A stretch of 41,701 nucleotides of DNA, taken from NCBI GenBank assembly GCA_021789895.1, contig JAJYIU010000030.1:1-41701 (forward strand), read 5' to 3'. The first letter of the stretch is position 1; each line of letters opens with the position of its first letter. The translations under genes and the position numbers were made by a program. This DNA is from Acidobacteriota bacterium. GTDB taxonomy: Bacteria > Acidobacteriota > Terriglobia > Terriglobales > SCQP01. Shown here in pieces: positions 35,790 through 41,701 of the stretch. The notes under the pieces were generated by a model. That model made no database searches. It had not been told where the DNA came from and saw nothing but the letters and a program-made list of their open reading frames with translations.

Positions 35790-36952
35790 AACCGGCGCCG
35801 CGCCAGGCCTCGCCGCGCGCCTTGGTGCAGATCAGCTACGCCGGCATGTTCCTCTTCGGGCTGGTCCTGTTGCTCATGGGCTCGTTGTTGCCGCTGCTGC
35901 CCCGGCTCAACCCCATCGAGGTCGGCATCCTGGGCTCGATCCCGCTGCTGGGCATTTTGATCTCGACCGTCTTCACCGGCCCGCTGCTGGACCGTTGGGG
36001 CGCGCGTCCCGTGCTCTCCGCCGGCTTGCTGCTGGTCGCCGCCGGGCTGGCGGCGCTGCCCTGGCTGGCCGGCTTCCGCGCCCTGGAAGCCGCCGCCTTC
36101 CTCTATGGACTCGGCGGCGGCGTCCTGAACACCGCCACCAACGCCCTGGTCTCGATCCTCTCCGCCGCCGGACGCGGCGCCGCGCTCAACCGCCTCGGCG
36201 CCTGTTTCAGCCTGGGCGCGCTGGCCGCGCCGCTGCTGATGCTCGCCCTGCTCAGCCTCACCCCCCATCCCGCCCCGCTCGCCTTGAGCGTGCTGGCGCT
36301 GCTGGCGCTGCTGCTGGCGCTCTCCGTGCTGGCGCGCCGCTTCCCCGCCGTCCCCCCGCAGAACGCCCGCGCCGGCCTCTCCGCCCTGCGCTATCCCATC
36401 GTCTGGGTGATGGGCGTGCTCTTGCTGTTCGAGTCGGGTAACGAAAACGCGATGTTCAATTGGGCCGGACGCCTGGCGCAACTGGCCGCCGGCGCAAGCA
36501 CGCGCCAGGCCGAATGGCTGCTGATCGGCCTCACCGCCGCCCTGGGCGCCGGCCGCCTGCTCGCCGGCTTCCGCCTCCAGGCCCTGCGCAACCGCACTCT
36601 GCTCGGGGCCTCCGCCGCGCTGCTCGCCGCCGGCGCCCTCCTGGGCTGGTTCGCGCCCGCCGCCCCCCGCCCGCTGCTGGCGCTCTCCGCCGCCCTGCTC
36701 CTGCTCGGCCTGGGCATGGCGATGGTCTATCCCACCGTGCTCGGCATCGCCGGCGACCGCTTCCCCGCTTCCACCGGAACGATTTTCTCCGCCTTGATGA
36801 CCCTCGGCCTGGTCGGCGGCTGGCTCGCCACCCGCTTCTCCGGACACCTCGCCGCCCCCCGCCCCACCCACGTGCTCGCCATCCCCCTCGCCGACGCCGC
36901 CGCCCTCGCCCTCCTCGGCTGGCTCATCACCCGCCCCGCCAAAGGCGAATAG
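35786..36952 (+). CDS. MFS transporter
   Basis: The 388-residue protein has about 12 membrane helices and the MFS loop signature between helices 2 and 3 (GPLLDRWGARPVLSAG). The second half begins near residue 205. ATG 35786 overlaps the SIS stop by ATGA, which fixes the start. As the last gene of the GntR-TPR-ROK-SIS operon it most likely imports the sugar released by the GH42/TonB route. Specificity is not readable from the sequence. It is convergent with the PIN gene, with 31 nt between. Confidence 0.93.
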   Translation: MKPAPRQASPRALVQISYAGMFLFGLVLLLMGSLLPLLPRLNPIEVGILGSIPLLGILISTVFTGPLLDRWGARPVLSAGLLLVAAGLAALPWLAGFRALEAAAFLYGLGGGVLNTATNALVSILSAAGRGAALNRLGACFSLGALAAPLLMLALLSLTPHPAPLALSVLALLALLLALSVLARRFPAVPPQNARAGLSALRYPIVWVMGVLLLFESGNENAMFNWAGRLAQLAAGASTRQAEWLLIGLTAALGAGRLLAGFRLQALRNRTLLGASAALLAAGALLGWFAPAAPRPLLALSAALLLLGLGMAMVYPTVLGIAGDRFPASTGTIFSALMTLGLVGGWLATRFSGHLAAPRPTHVLAIPLADAAALALLGWLITRPAKGE

Positions 36953-36983
36953 CTTGCTGAAAATACGCCGGAGCCGCCTTCGA

Positions 36984-37418
36984 TTACGGAATGGCTTCCG
37001 GACTTAGCAGAAATGGGTTGATGACTCTGACCCCATCCAACTCCTGGTCGGCTTGGAGATCTTCGGTCAGCAAATACCGTGCGCATGAGATTTGCGCCGC
37101 CGCCACAATGAGCGCATCCCCGAAGGAAAACCGATACCGGTCCTGGAGCTTCCAGCTCCGCTCGAGCATGTCATCGTCAACCGGGGTGGGGCCCCATGCG
37201 AGCAAATCGCGGATTTCTTCGCGGGCTTGCGATCTTTTCTTCGGCCATTTTTGCGTGATTTTAACGTAAAACTCTTGCAGGACTTGATAACTGATCCGCC
37301 CGCGGCGGCTTTGCCAAAGCGCGGCTCGCCATGCGCGTGCGGCCTGTTGCTTGCCGGGGTCGGCGTCGTCGAGCGCATAGATCAGCAGGTTGGTATCAAC
37401 GAAGATCGGAGCGTGCAT
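36984..37418 (-). CDS. vapC: VapC-type PIN-domain toxin
   Basis: The 144-residue PIN domain carries the acidic residues of the RNase site: Asp8 in FVDTNLLIYAL, a Glu in QVLQEFYVKI, an Asp in FSFGDALIVAAA and a further Asp in LLTEDLQ. VapC toxins cleave tRNA or rRNA and are neutralised by VapB. ATG 37418 is used; it overlaps the antitoxin end by 23 nt, typical of translational coupling. A longer frame to 37448 is less likely. Confidence 0.92.
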   Translation of the reverse strand: MHAPIFVDTNLLIYALDDADPGKQQAARAWRAALWQSRRGRISYQVLQEFYVKITQKWPKKRSQAREEIRDLLAWGPTPVDDDMLERSWKLQDRYRFSFGDALIVAAAQISCARYLLTEDLQADQELDGVRVINPFLLSPEAIP

Positions 37419-37641
37419 GCGCCTCCTCGCGTGATAGGTAATGACCATCGGTCTTCAGGAAAGGTTTTCTCGCCAGCGCTCGCCGCATGGCGCGTTCGTA
37501 GCGCTCCGTTTGCGTCATCCGCTCTTGCAATAAGCCGGCCAGCAGTCGCGAAACGCTTTTGTCCTGCCGGGCGGCCTCGATCCGGGCCCAGCGGGCGACG
37601 TCTTCTTCCAATGTGATCGTGATGTTGCGCAGGCGGCTCAT
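37396..37641 (-). CDS. vapB: VapB-type antitoxin with ribbon-helix-helix domain
   Basis: The 81-residue protein begins with a ribbon-helix-helix DNA-binding unit (RNITITLEEDVARWARIEAARQDKSVSRLLAGLL, about 4-38) followed by a charged tail that would wrap the PIN toxin. The start ATG 37641 lies only 6 nt downstream of a strong -10 box, so the transcript is probably leaderless. An inverted repeat in that promoter is the likely site of autorepression. It overlaps the toxin gene by 23 nt. Confidence 0.9.
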   Translation of the reverse strand: MSRLRNITITLEEDVARWARIEAARQDKSVSRLLAGLLQERMTQTERYERAMRRALARKPFLKTDGHYLSREEAHARSDLR

Positions 37642-37674
37642 GACACGAATATAGTGTTGCACGATTTTCGTGTC
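37642..37674. promoter_or_regulatory. Candidate VapBC operator, inverted repeat GACACGAA-N17-TTCGTGTC
   Basis: Perfect 8-bp arms at 37642-37649 and 37667-37674 flank the promoter core, one arm overlapping the -10 and the other the -35. This is the geometry expected for a ribbon-helix-helix antitoxin repressing its own operon. Confidence 0.75.
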
Positions 37675-37676
37675 AA
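37648..37676 (-). promoter_or_regulatory. vapBC promoter (TTGACA-17-TATATT)
   Basis: On the minus strand a consensus -35 (TTGACA, 37671-37676), an exact 17-nt spacer and TATATT (37648-37653) precede the vapB ATG by 6 nt. Transcription should start at or within a nucleotide or two of the ATG. Confidence 0.85.
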
Positions 37677-37775
37677 CGAAGCAACCCCCGTCAGTATTTG
37701 TTCCCACCAAAGCAAATCGCTCAGGATTTGCGCCCGTTTAAGGAATTTCGAAGAAATTGCGCCAAGCCAATGCCC

Positions 37776-37799
37776 CCGCAGCGGGTCCCCGCTGCCCGC
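37776..37799. repeat. Palindromic repeat, copy 1
   Basis: The element has arms GCAGCGGG (37778-37785) and CCCGCTGC (37788-37795) separated by 2 nt, then CCGC. The same sequence with one base fewer recurs 94 nt downstream. The spacer 37677-38079 that contains it has no supportable gene. Confidence 0.7.
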
Positions 37800-37869
37800 G
37801 TGGGCCTTGGCACAATGCCACGCCGCGTCCGCCATCTCAGCGCCGCCCGCCGCATTCCTTTCGGCAATT

Positions 37870-37892
37870 CCGCAGCGGGTCCCGCTGCCCGC
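37870..37892. repeat. Palindromic repeat, copy 2
   Basis: Arms GCAGCGGG (37872-37879) and CCCGCTGC (37881-37888) surround a single T. It is otherwise identical to copy 1 over about 23 nt, REP-like in size and symmetry. Confidence 0.7.
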
Positions 37893-38020
37893 CTGCGCCT
37901 CACCCTGCGCCGGCATCGTTTCCGCCACTACCCCGCTGCTGTTACTCATTCGTCCTGTCATTTTCGTCAGCTATTCCGCCCGCCCATCCCCCCGGCCATG
38001 GTTGCTGTTTTTGGGGATTA

Positions 38021-38045
38021 AGCTGTCGGCTGTGCGCCGACGGCT
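38021..38045. terminator. Hairpin downstream of the TPR/carboxypeptidase-regulatory gene
   Basis: A 10-bp stem with one G-U pair (38021-38030 and 38036-38045) and a 5-nt loop lies 35 nt past the stop of the minus-strand gene. A T6 run at 38052-38057 lies on the plus-strand side and is displaced by 6 nt; on the minus strand no clear U-run follows. It may be a weak terminator or simply a structured repeat. Confidence 0.35.
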
Positions 38046-38079
38046 GACGGCTTTTTTCGGCTTCCTGCCGGCTCCGCGC

Positions 38080-39039
38080 CTACTTCAAGCCCGCCAGCAG
38101 CCGCCGGGCCAGCGAGGCGTACGCGCTCTGCGGCTGCAGCTTGATTACCTGCTGCAGCATGGATTTTGCTTCGGTCCGGTCGTTGGCTGCCGCCGGCCCG
38201 GGACGCCGTGCCGCCTGCGCGTAGGCCAGCCCGCCGCCCAGCCAGGCTTGGGCATTTTGCGGAGCCAGTTGGGTGGCGTGTTGAAACACCGGGCCGGCCG
38301 CCTGCGCGTGTCCCGATTGCAGCAGCGCCACGCCCTCGTCATAGTAGGCAACCGCCGCCTGCGCGGGATTGATCCGCGCCGCCTGCTGGTAGTCCGCCGC
38401 CGCCTGCTTGAGGTGTCCGGCCCGGATCAGCGCCTGTCCCCGTGCCAGAAACAGGTTCGGATTCTGCGGCGGCGTCGCCACCGCTGCCAGCCCGCCCTGC
38501 ACTTGCCGCAGGCGGAAGTTGGCCAGCACTGGCCCGCCGTTATATCCGGATTCGATATCCAGGTTGGTCATCCTCGCCACCAGGCGTTGGCCCTGGTATA
38601 GGCTGATCTGGTAGATTCCGCGCGGCAGCCCATAGCGGCCGTAAATGCCTTTTTTGTTGGTCTTGGTGGTCCAGCGCCCCAGGTTTTTGACCTTCTCTTC
38701 CCCGGTGCGGTTCACCCGCTGGGTCGTACCCACCATCACCAGCGGACGCACCAGCGCGGTGCGCAGAATCACCACTTTCAACCCCGCCACCGGTTTGCCC
38801 TGTGTGTCGGTAACGTGTCCCCAGATGCCCATCAAATGGAACCCGTTTGGTGCAATCCGGACGCTCATCTGCGCCCCCGCCGGCAAGCTCAGCGCCGCCG
38901 CCAGGCTCAGCGCCGCCGCCAAGCTCAGCGCCGCTGTCAAGTTCCGCCTTGCCATCCCTATAGTCGTCTTCGTCGCTCGTCCCAACGCTGCTATCGGCAG
39001 GAAGGCGATCTGGCCAAAGCGCGAATTTGAGTTCGACAT
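38080..39039 (-). CDS. Exported protein with carboxypeptidase-regulatory-like domain and TPR repeats
   Basis: The 319-residue protein has an unusual signal region made of ALSLAA repeats (about 36-55, ending PAGAQ), a carboxypeptidase-regulatory-like beta domain (about 70-170: GIWGHVTDTQGKPVAGLKVVIL, YGLPRGIYQISLY), and three or four TPR-like helical repeats (about 195-315: AAADYQQAARINPAQAAVAYYDEGVALLQSG). An SD sequence AGAGGTG 5 nt before ATG 39039 supports the long start, giving a 28-residue extension before the hydrophobic part; ATG 38955 would begin directly at the signal peptide. It probably works at the envelope; the partner is unknown. Confidence 0.85.
   Translation of the reverse strand: MSNSNSRFGQIAFLPIAALGRATKTTIGMARRNLTAALSLAAALSLAAALSLPAGAQMSVRIAPNGFHLMGIWGHVTDTQGKPVAGLKVVILRTALVRPLVMVGTTQRVNRTGEEKVKNLGRWTTKTNKKGIYGRYGLPRGIYQISLYQGQRLVARMTNLDIESGYNGGPVLANFRLRQVQGGLAAVATPPQNPNLFLARGQALIRAGHLKQAAADYQQAARINPAQAAVAYYDEGVALLQSGHAQAAGPVFQHATQLAPQNAQAWLGGGLAYAQAARRPGPAAANDRTEAKSMLQQVIKLQPQSAYASLARRLLAGLK
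38885..38938 (-). repeat. Three tandem 18-nt repeats encoding the signal-peptide core
   Basis: Units 38885-38902, 38903-38920 and 38921-38938 differ by one to a few bases and encode successive Ala-Leu-Ser-Leu-Ala-Ala blocks. Copy number changes would lengthen or shorten the hydrophobic core in steps of six residues without a frameshift. Confidence 0.8.
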
Positions 39040-39044
39040 TTTTT

Positions 39045-39051
39045 CACCTCT
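39045..39051 (-). promoter_or_regulatory. Ribosome-binding site fixing the start at 39039
   Basis: AGAGGTG on the minus strand lies 5 nt before ATG 39039, whereas no comparable site precedes the alternative ATG 38955. TATGAT at 39071-39076 (minus strand) may be the -10, without a recognisable -35. Confidence 0.55.
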
Positions 39052-39140
39052 ATTGTTCTAAACACCCGCCATCATACCCCCGCCTCCCCCCTCGCGCCAC
39101 CCTGGGTTGGAGTATTGAGCTTAGGGGTATTGCGCTTTGT

Positions 39141-39614
39141 TCAAGACTTTTCCTCGTAACCCGATGTCGGCCGGTATGCTCCAGGTTCGATAATTTGTAC
39201 GTTGCAAATGTCTGGATTAAGATGACTAAAATCTTTATCTGTCGTCAGCAATGTCGCGGCCGCCGCTCGTGCCGTCGCGGCAATCCATTTGTCGTTGTCG
39301 GAAATTGTACGGGCACCCTTGGGATGCGTGAGATTTTTCTTGTCTACTTCGACATACGCCTCGATGATTGAACGGTCGTTGAGATCAATTGTTACCATAT
39401 CAGCCAGCATCTTGGCCAAAGCTTGGCGTTTATTTTCACCCCATTCGTGGCGTTCGGTCATAGCCCAAATCTCTCCATGGCTGACAATGCTGATTAGCGG
39501 CTTGTGGGTCAATTGCGATAGGGAGAAGACGTGGTTAAGGTATTGTCCCAGCTCTCGCCCTCGGATGAGGGCCAGGAGGATCGAGGTGTCGAATAGATAG
39601 AGTGTATCGTTCAT
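39141..39614 (-). CDS. PIN-domain protein, VapC-like toxin of a non-classical pair
   Basis: The 157-residue PIN protein has Asp9 (LFDTSILLALIRG), Glu48 (SIVSHGEIWA), Asp in TISDNDKWIAATA and Asp in LLTTDKDF, so the metal-dependent RNase site is complete. The sequence is of the longer VapC-like subfamily with a GREL/GQYL motif after the first strand. No classical VapB gene lies next to it. The upstream neighbour on the same strand, 138 nt away, is the 320-residue protein at 39753-40715. The gene is clearly less GC-rich than the core genes. Toxicity is inferred from the family. Confidence 0.85.
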   Translation of the reverse strand: MNDTLYLFDTSILLALIRGRELGQYLNHVFSLSQLTHKPLISIVSHGEIWAMTERHEWGENKRQALAKMLADMVTIDLNDRSIIEAYVEVDKKNLTHPKGARTISDNDKWIAATARAAAATLLTTDKDFSHLNPDICNVQIIEPGAYRPTSGYEEKS

Positions 39615-39654
39615 CGCTCTCGCTCATAGGTCAGTTGGCGGTAAATACGATACA

Positions 39655-39686
39655 GGGTCAAGTTTTATTTTTGGGGTCGAGATTTA
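39655..39686. repeat. Imperfect direct repeats between the PIN gene and its upstream partner
   Basis: GGGTCAAGTTTTA (39655-39667) and GGGTCGAGATTTA (39674-39686) match at 11 of 13 positions, spaced by 19 nt. T-rich GGGTCAAGTTTTATTTTT-like sequence is reminiscent of ends of REP-associated transposase elements; that link is a memory-based guess. Confidence 0.4.
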
Positions 39687-39752
39687 ATGAATGCATTCAA
39701 TTTCAGGTCGAATTCATCGGATAGGATTTATATCCTTGGATCAATTCGTTAT

Positions 39753-40715
39753 CTATTTGCGCAACTCCTGCAGCATGGCTTGCAGTTGCTCGTCGGTTTC
39801 CTCGCCAGGCCATTGGCCGAAAAATCGGGGCACGCCTCGCTTGGCTTGCTCACCCGGCTTGTAGCGCGTTGGGCGGGGCTGCTTTTCGACCGGACCGGGA
39901 ACTTTCTCGAATAGTTTGGATTCATTCCGGCCGCCGGCGACGCTGTCGGCGTCAATGCGAAGCAGAGAGCCGGAGGGGCGGTAAATGGCTTTCCCCGCGA
40001 TTACAATTTTCTGGCCCAAGAACGATTTCAGGGTCTCCATCTTCTCTGCGTCGCTTAGAATTCCTCGCACCGGATTCCGTTCTTCCAATAGCAGCTCGAA
40101 TGTCCGCGTGCTGTGGCGAATCATGTCGAGCTGGCCGGCCACTCTCACCGGCCTCGGCGCGGGCGTATGCTCGCTGAGGTCGCTGGCCTTTTTTGCAACC
40201 TCCTCGTCCACGCGCGTGAATGCGTGCATTCTTGGGTTGTTGTTTTGAGGTAGGTCCATTGCAATCAGCTGGTGTTCAAAAAGTGCATGAATGTGGCTGA
40301 TTTGTTTTAGTAGGTGTAAGTCGTAAAGTGGACTTCCGGCGTCGCCGGTTCTGACGTCCTTCATCACGCGGGCGAGTACATGGATAGCTGTGTCTTGAGG
40401 CGCCGGTTTTGTATCCCAGAGTGCCTGTTGTTGATACAGCTCTTCTGCGGCTTCGCCAAGGATCGGAGCTTCAAGATGTAGTATGGTGTTCTCGTGCCGC
40501 TTGCCCGAAATGCCAGCGATGCGCACGTCGGTAGCCTGCCGCAGCCAGAGGGGCGGAGCGCCGGTATGGCTGCTCGTCCCTTCGATCGCCATCCGCACGG
40601 AACCAAGCATCATCGGCGCCAACTGCCGGCAAAGCTGTCCGCAGAATTCCAGCGGCAGGTGTTTGCCATAACCGTCCCTGGTGCACAGCACGATTGCATG
40701 TTCCTGGTATTGCAT
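39753..40715 (-). CDS. Conserved uncharacterised protein, probable partner of the PIN gene
   Basis: The 320-residue protein has no catalytic motif I can name. The N-terminal two-thirds contains blocks such as LGSVRMAIEGTSSHTG, WLRQATDVRIAGISG and NTILHLEAPILGEAAEELYQQQALW. The C-terminal third has TRTFELLLEERNPVRGILSD, GQKIVIAGKAIYRPSGSLLRIDAD and a closing RFFGQWPGEETDEQLQAMLQEL. I recall similar proteins, ending in a W-P-G-D/E-E-T-D-E motif, encoded just upstream of PIN genes, which would make it an antitoxin-like partner; this is memory-based. SD AGGGAGG lies 7 nt before ATG 40715. Confidence 0.72.
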   Translation of the reverse strand: MQYQEHAIVLCTRDGYGKHLPLEFCGQLCRQLAPMMLGSVRMAIEGTSSHTGAPPLWLRQATDVRIAGISGKRHENTILHLEAPILGEAAEELYQQQALWDTKPAPQDTAIHVLARVMKDVRTGDAGSPLYDLHLLKQISHIHALFEHQLIAMDLPQNNNPRMHAFTRVDEEVAKKASDLSEHTPAPRPVRVAGQLDMIRHSTRTFELLLEERNPVRGILSDAEKMETLKSFLGQKIVIAGKAIYRPSGSLLRIDADSVAGGRNESKLFEKVPGPVEKQPRPTRYKPGEQAKRGVPRFFGQWPGEETDEQLQAMLQELRK

Positions 40716-41490
40716 GGCGTTGCCTCCCTTCCAGCCCTCTTCTCTGGCTCAGTTTATTTTAATCGCGGCCGCCGCGGCTTTTGGCCTTGGGTTGACGGTG
40801 TTGATTCCGCTGCATTGAGCTCGCTTTCGCGCCCGCTTGGCGCGGGTGCCCTCAATAGTGCTGGTGCCGGTTCGTCGTTCGTGTACTATGCCGCGAGCTT
40901 GCCCTCGCAAGCGCGATGCAAAAACGTAGGTTTTGCTCAAAGCATGTCAATCCGAAGCATTTGCTTAAAAATATGCCGTACGAAGCCCAGCGACGCTTAT
41001 CGCTTTGCTCACTATCCTTGTTGCAGTTGCAATTTTATACAGGTTTTCCGCAGGTCAAACGCTGGCGGCCCGCTGCCGGCCCCCGGTATTACCAATTCGT
41101 TACCAGCCTGGGCCGGCGCAAAAAATCCCTCCCGGCCATGGCTTTCGGTAATCTCTTATCGCCGCGCACTCAAGCACTTCCGCCGGAATTCTTCGCCGGC
41201 CCTGCCGCCCGCGGCGCTTCCGGAATCCCGCCGCCCTCATCGATGTTTATATGTTGGTTACTATCCCGGCGCCGGCCGGCCCGGGCTGCGTCTGTAAGCT
41301 ATAGAAATCTGAGCGAAAATATTTATTTTGATTACGTTTTATTTTTTAAACTCGATGATTGGTCATTTTCATGATTTTAGTTTTGATTTCATGCGGCTTT
41401 TCTCCATCTTCGCTTTTGCTTCGCCTGAAATGCCATATATCTTGCTTGATTTATTGATGTTATAAGCTGTAAACCGTACTTTAAGATGGC
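40716..41490. other. Intergenic region without a supportable gene, turning AT-rich to the right
   Basis: CCTCCCT at 40723-40729 is the ribosome site of the minus-strand gene at 40715. The rest shows open frames on both strands with no recognisable domain, ribosome site or codon bias. From about 41290 to 41490 the base composition becomes strongly AT-rich. Small hairpins occur at 40897-40936. Confidence 0.5.
40897..40936. repeat. Two adjacent small hairpins
   Basis: GCTTGC-CCTC-GCAAGC (40897-40912) is followed at once by GCAAAA-N7-TTTTGC (40918-40936). Tandem small stems in a geneless spacer suggest an interspersed repeat or the remnant of one. Confidence 0.4.
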
Positions 41491-41491
41491 G

Positions 41492-41500
41492 TGCTATAAT
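41492..41500 (+). promoter_or_regulatory. Extended -10 promoter element TGCTATAAT
   Basis: A consensus TATAAT (41495-41500) is preceded by TG-C, the extended -10 arrangement, at the junction of AT-rich and GC-rich DNA. No good -35 is seen, as is common for extended -10 promoters. The start site would be near 41507. Confidence 0.6.
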
Positions 41501-41506
41501 GGGATT

Positions 41507-41679
41507 GTAGAGTCAGAAGACTTAAACGCCGCGCGGCGCCGCGGCCCGGCCGCCAGATGACTCGGGCCGCCCCCGCCGGCGTGCTCTTTGACAATTCGCC
41601 GCCCTCCGCCTCCGCCCGTTCCGTGCGGGTGTTTGAACGCCAACCGTTTCTCGCGCCCGCGCGGAACGGCGGCCTTTTT
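41507..41679 (+). ncRNA. Candidate structured transcript (non-coding RNA or long leader)
   Basis: Downstream of the extended -10 element the sequence can form two strong helices. One is an 8-bp stem GCGGCCCG/CGGGCCGC (41541-41548 with 41563-41570). The other is a 14-bp stem with one G-U pair (41616-41629 with 41656-41669), followed within 6 nt by a T5 run (41675-41679). A third 7-bp stem (41669-41675 with 41681-41687) would compete with the end of the second. No known RNA family was recognised. It could be a small RNA ending in a terminator or the leader of a gene beyond the window. Confidence 0.3.
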
Positions 41680-41701
41680 CAGGCTGCCTGCAGACTTCAA
41701 T

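Noticed and set aside
40494-41297. Plus-strand frame of 267 codons at the right end
   Set aside because: Its first part is antisense to the 320-residue gene and the rest has no ribosome site, domain or codon bias.
41494-41700. Minus-strand frame at the right edge
   Set aside because: Gly/Arg-rich translation of a GC-rich foldable segment, with no domain or start signal; the promoter and stems on the plus strand explain the region better.
41600-41701. Possible start of a CRISPR array at the right edge
   Set aside because: Only one short terminal string faintly resembles a repeat end; no second repeat or spacer is present in the window.
1-41701. tRNA or rRNA genes
   Set aside because: No T-loop consensus with matching acceptor stem and no conserved rRNA segment was found on either strand.

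Overview
The window looks like a chromosomal segment of a high-GC member of the Acidobacteriota (inferred). The reasons are the gene families present. There is an Oar-type TonB-dependent receptor with an N-terminal carboxypeptidase-regulatory domain, a CRTAC1/ASPIC-UnbV protein next to a multihaem cytochrome with TPR repeats, a CcmF/CcmH set with a Cys-rich CcmH, several exported glycoside hydrolases, and long Ala/Pro/Arg-rich TPR proteins. No rRNA or tRNA gene was seen.

Layout. Positions 1-1.5 kb hold the end of a short-chain dehydrogenase and cutC. Positions 1.5-6.4 kb (minus strand) hold a membrane-anchored pentahaem cytochrome/TPR protein followed closely by a CRTAC1 protein. Positions 6.5-8.6 kb (minus) hold a NarL-type two-component pair, divergent from a small exported protein at 8.75 kb. 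Positions 9.4-24 kb run mostly on the plus strand: an exported GH3-like protein, a lipoprotein with a clan GH-A fold, a SAM hydroxide adenosyltransferase, a zinc-ribbon protein, a YihY/BrkB membrane protein, an APC permease, and a translationally coupled cytochrome c maturation operon (ccmF, ccmH, a CcmI-like protein and a fourth large protein ending in a similar module). These are followed by a 54-residue SFPASDPP protein on the minus strand and an unusual fusion of a degenerate cytidylate-kinase-like domain to a PD-(D/E)XK-like domain.

Positions 24.1-37 kb form one sugar-utilisation locus. A GntR/UTRA regulator is divergent from a TonB receptor and a GH42 beta-galactosidase. The regulator leads a plus-strand operon with a giant TPR protein, a divergent ROK-family protein, a SIS-domain sugar isomerase and an MFS transporter. 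A TTGACT/17/TAAATG promoter with an ACTAG-N7-CTAGT inverted repeat sits in the divergent spacer, and a strong intrinsic terminator lies between the receptor and GH42 genes. Positions 37-41.5 kb are visibly less GC-rich and accessory in character: a VapBC module with a clear, apparently leaderless promoter, short palindromic repeats, a TPR/carboxypeptidase-regulatory protein, a second PIN-domain gene with a 320-residue uncharacterised partner, and an AT-rich spacer ending in a candidate promoter and a strongly structured GC-rich segment at the right edge.

Together the genes suggest a polysaccharide-degrading respiratory heterotroph. The multihaem protein would depend on CcmF/CcmH-type maturation, and the exported hydrolases would feed the TonB/MFS sugar uptake route. 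Three enzymes carry substitutions at normally essential positions: the SDR Lys to Met, the GH3 nucleophile Asp to Asn, and the ROK E-x-G-H/zinc site. The least conventional pieces are the kinase-like/nuclease fusion, the PIN plus 320-residue module, and the right-edge structured element.
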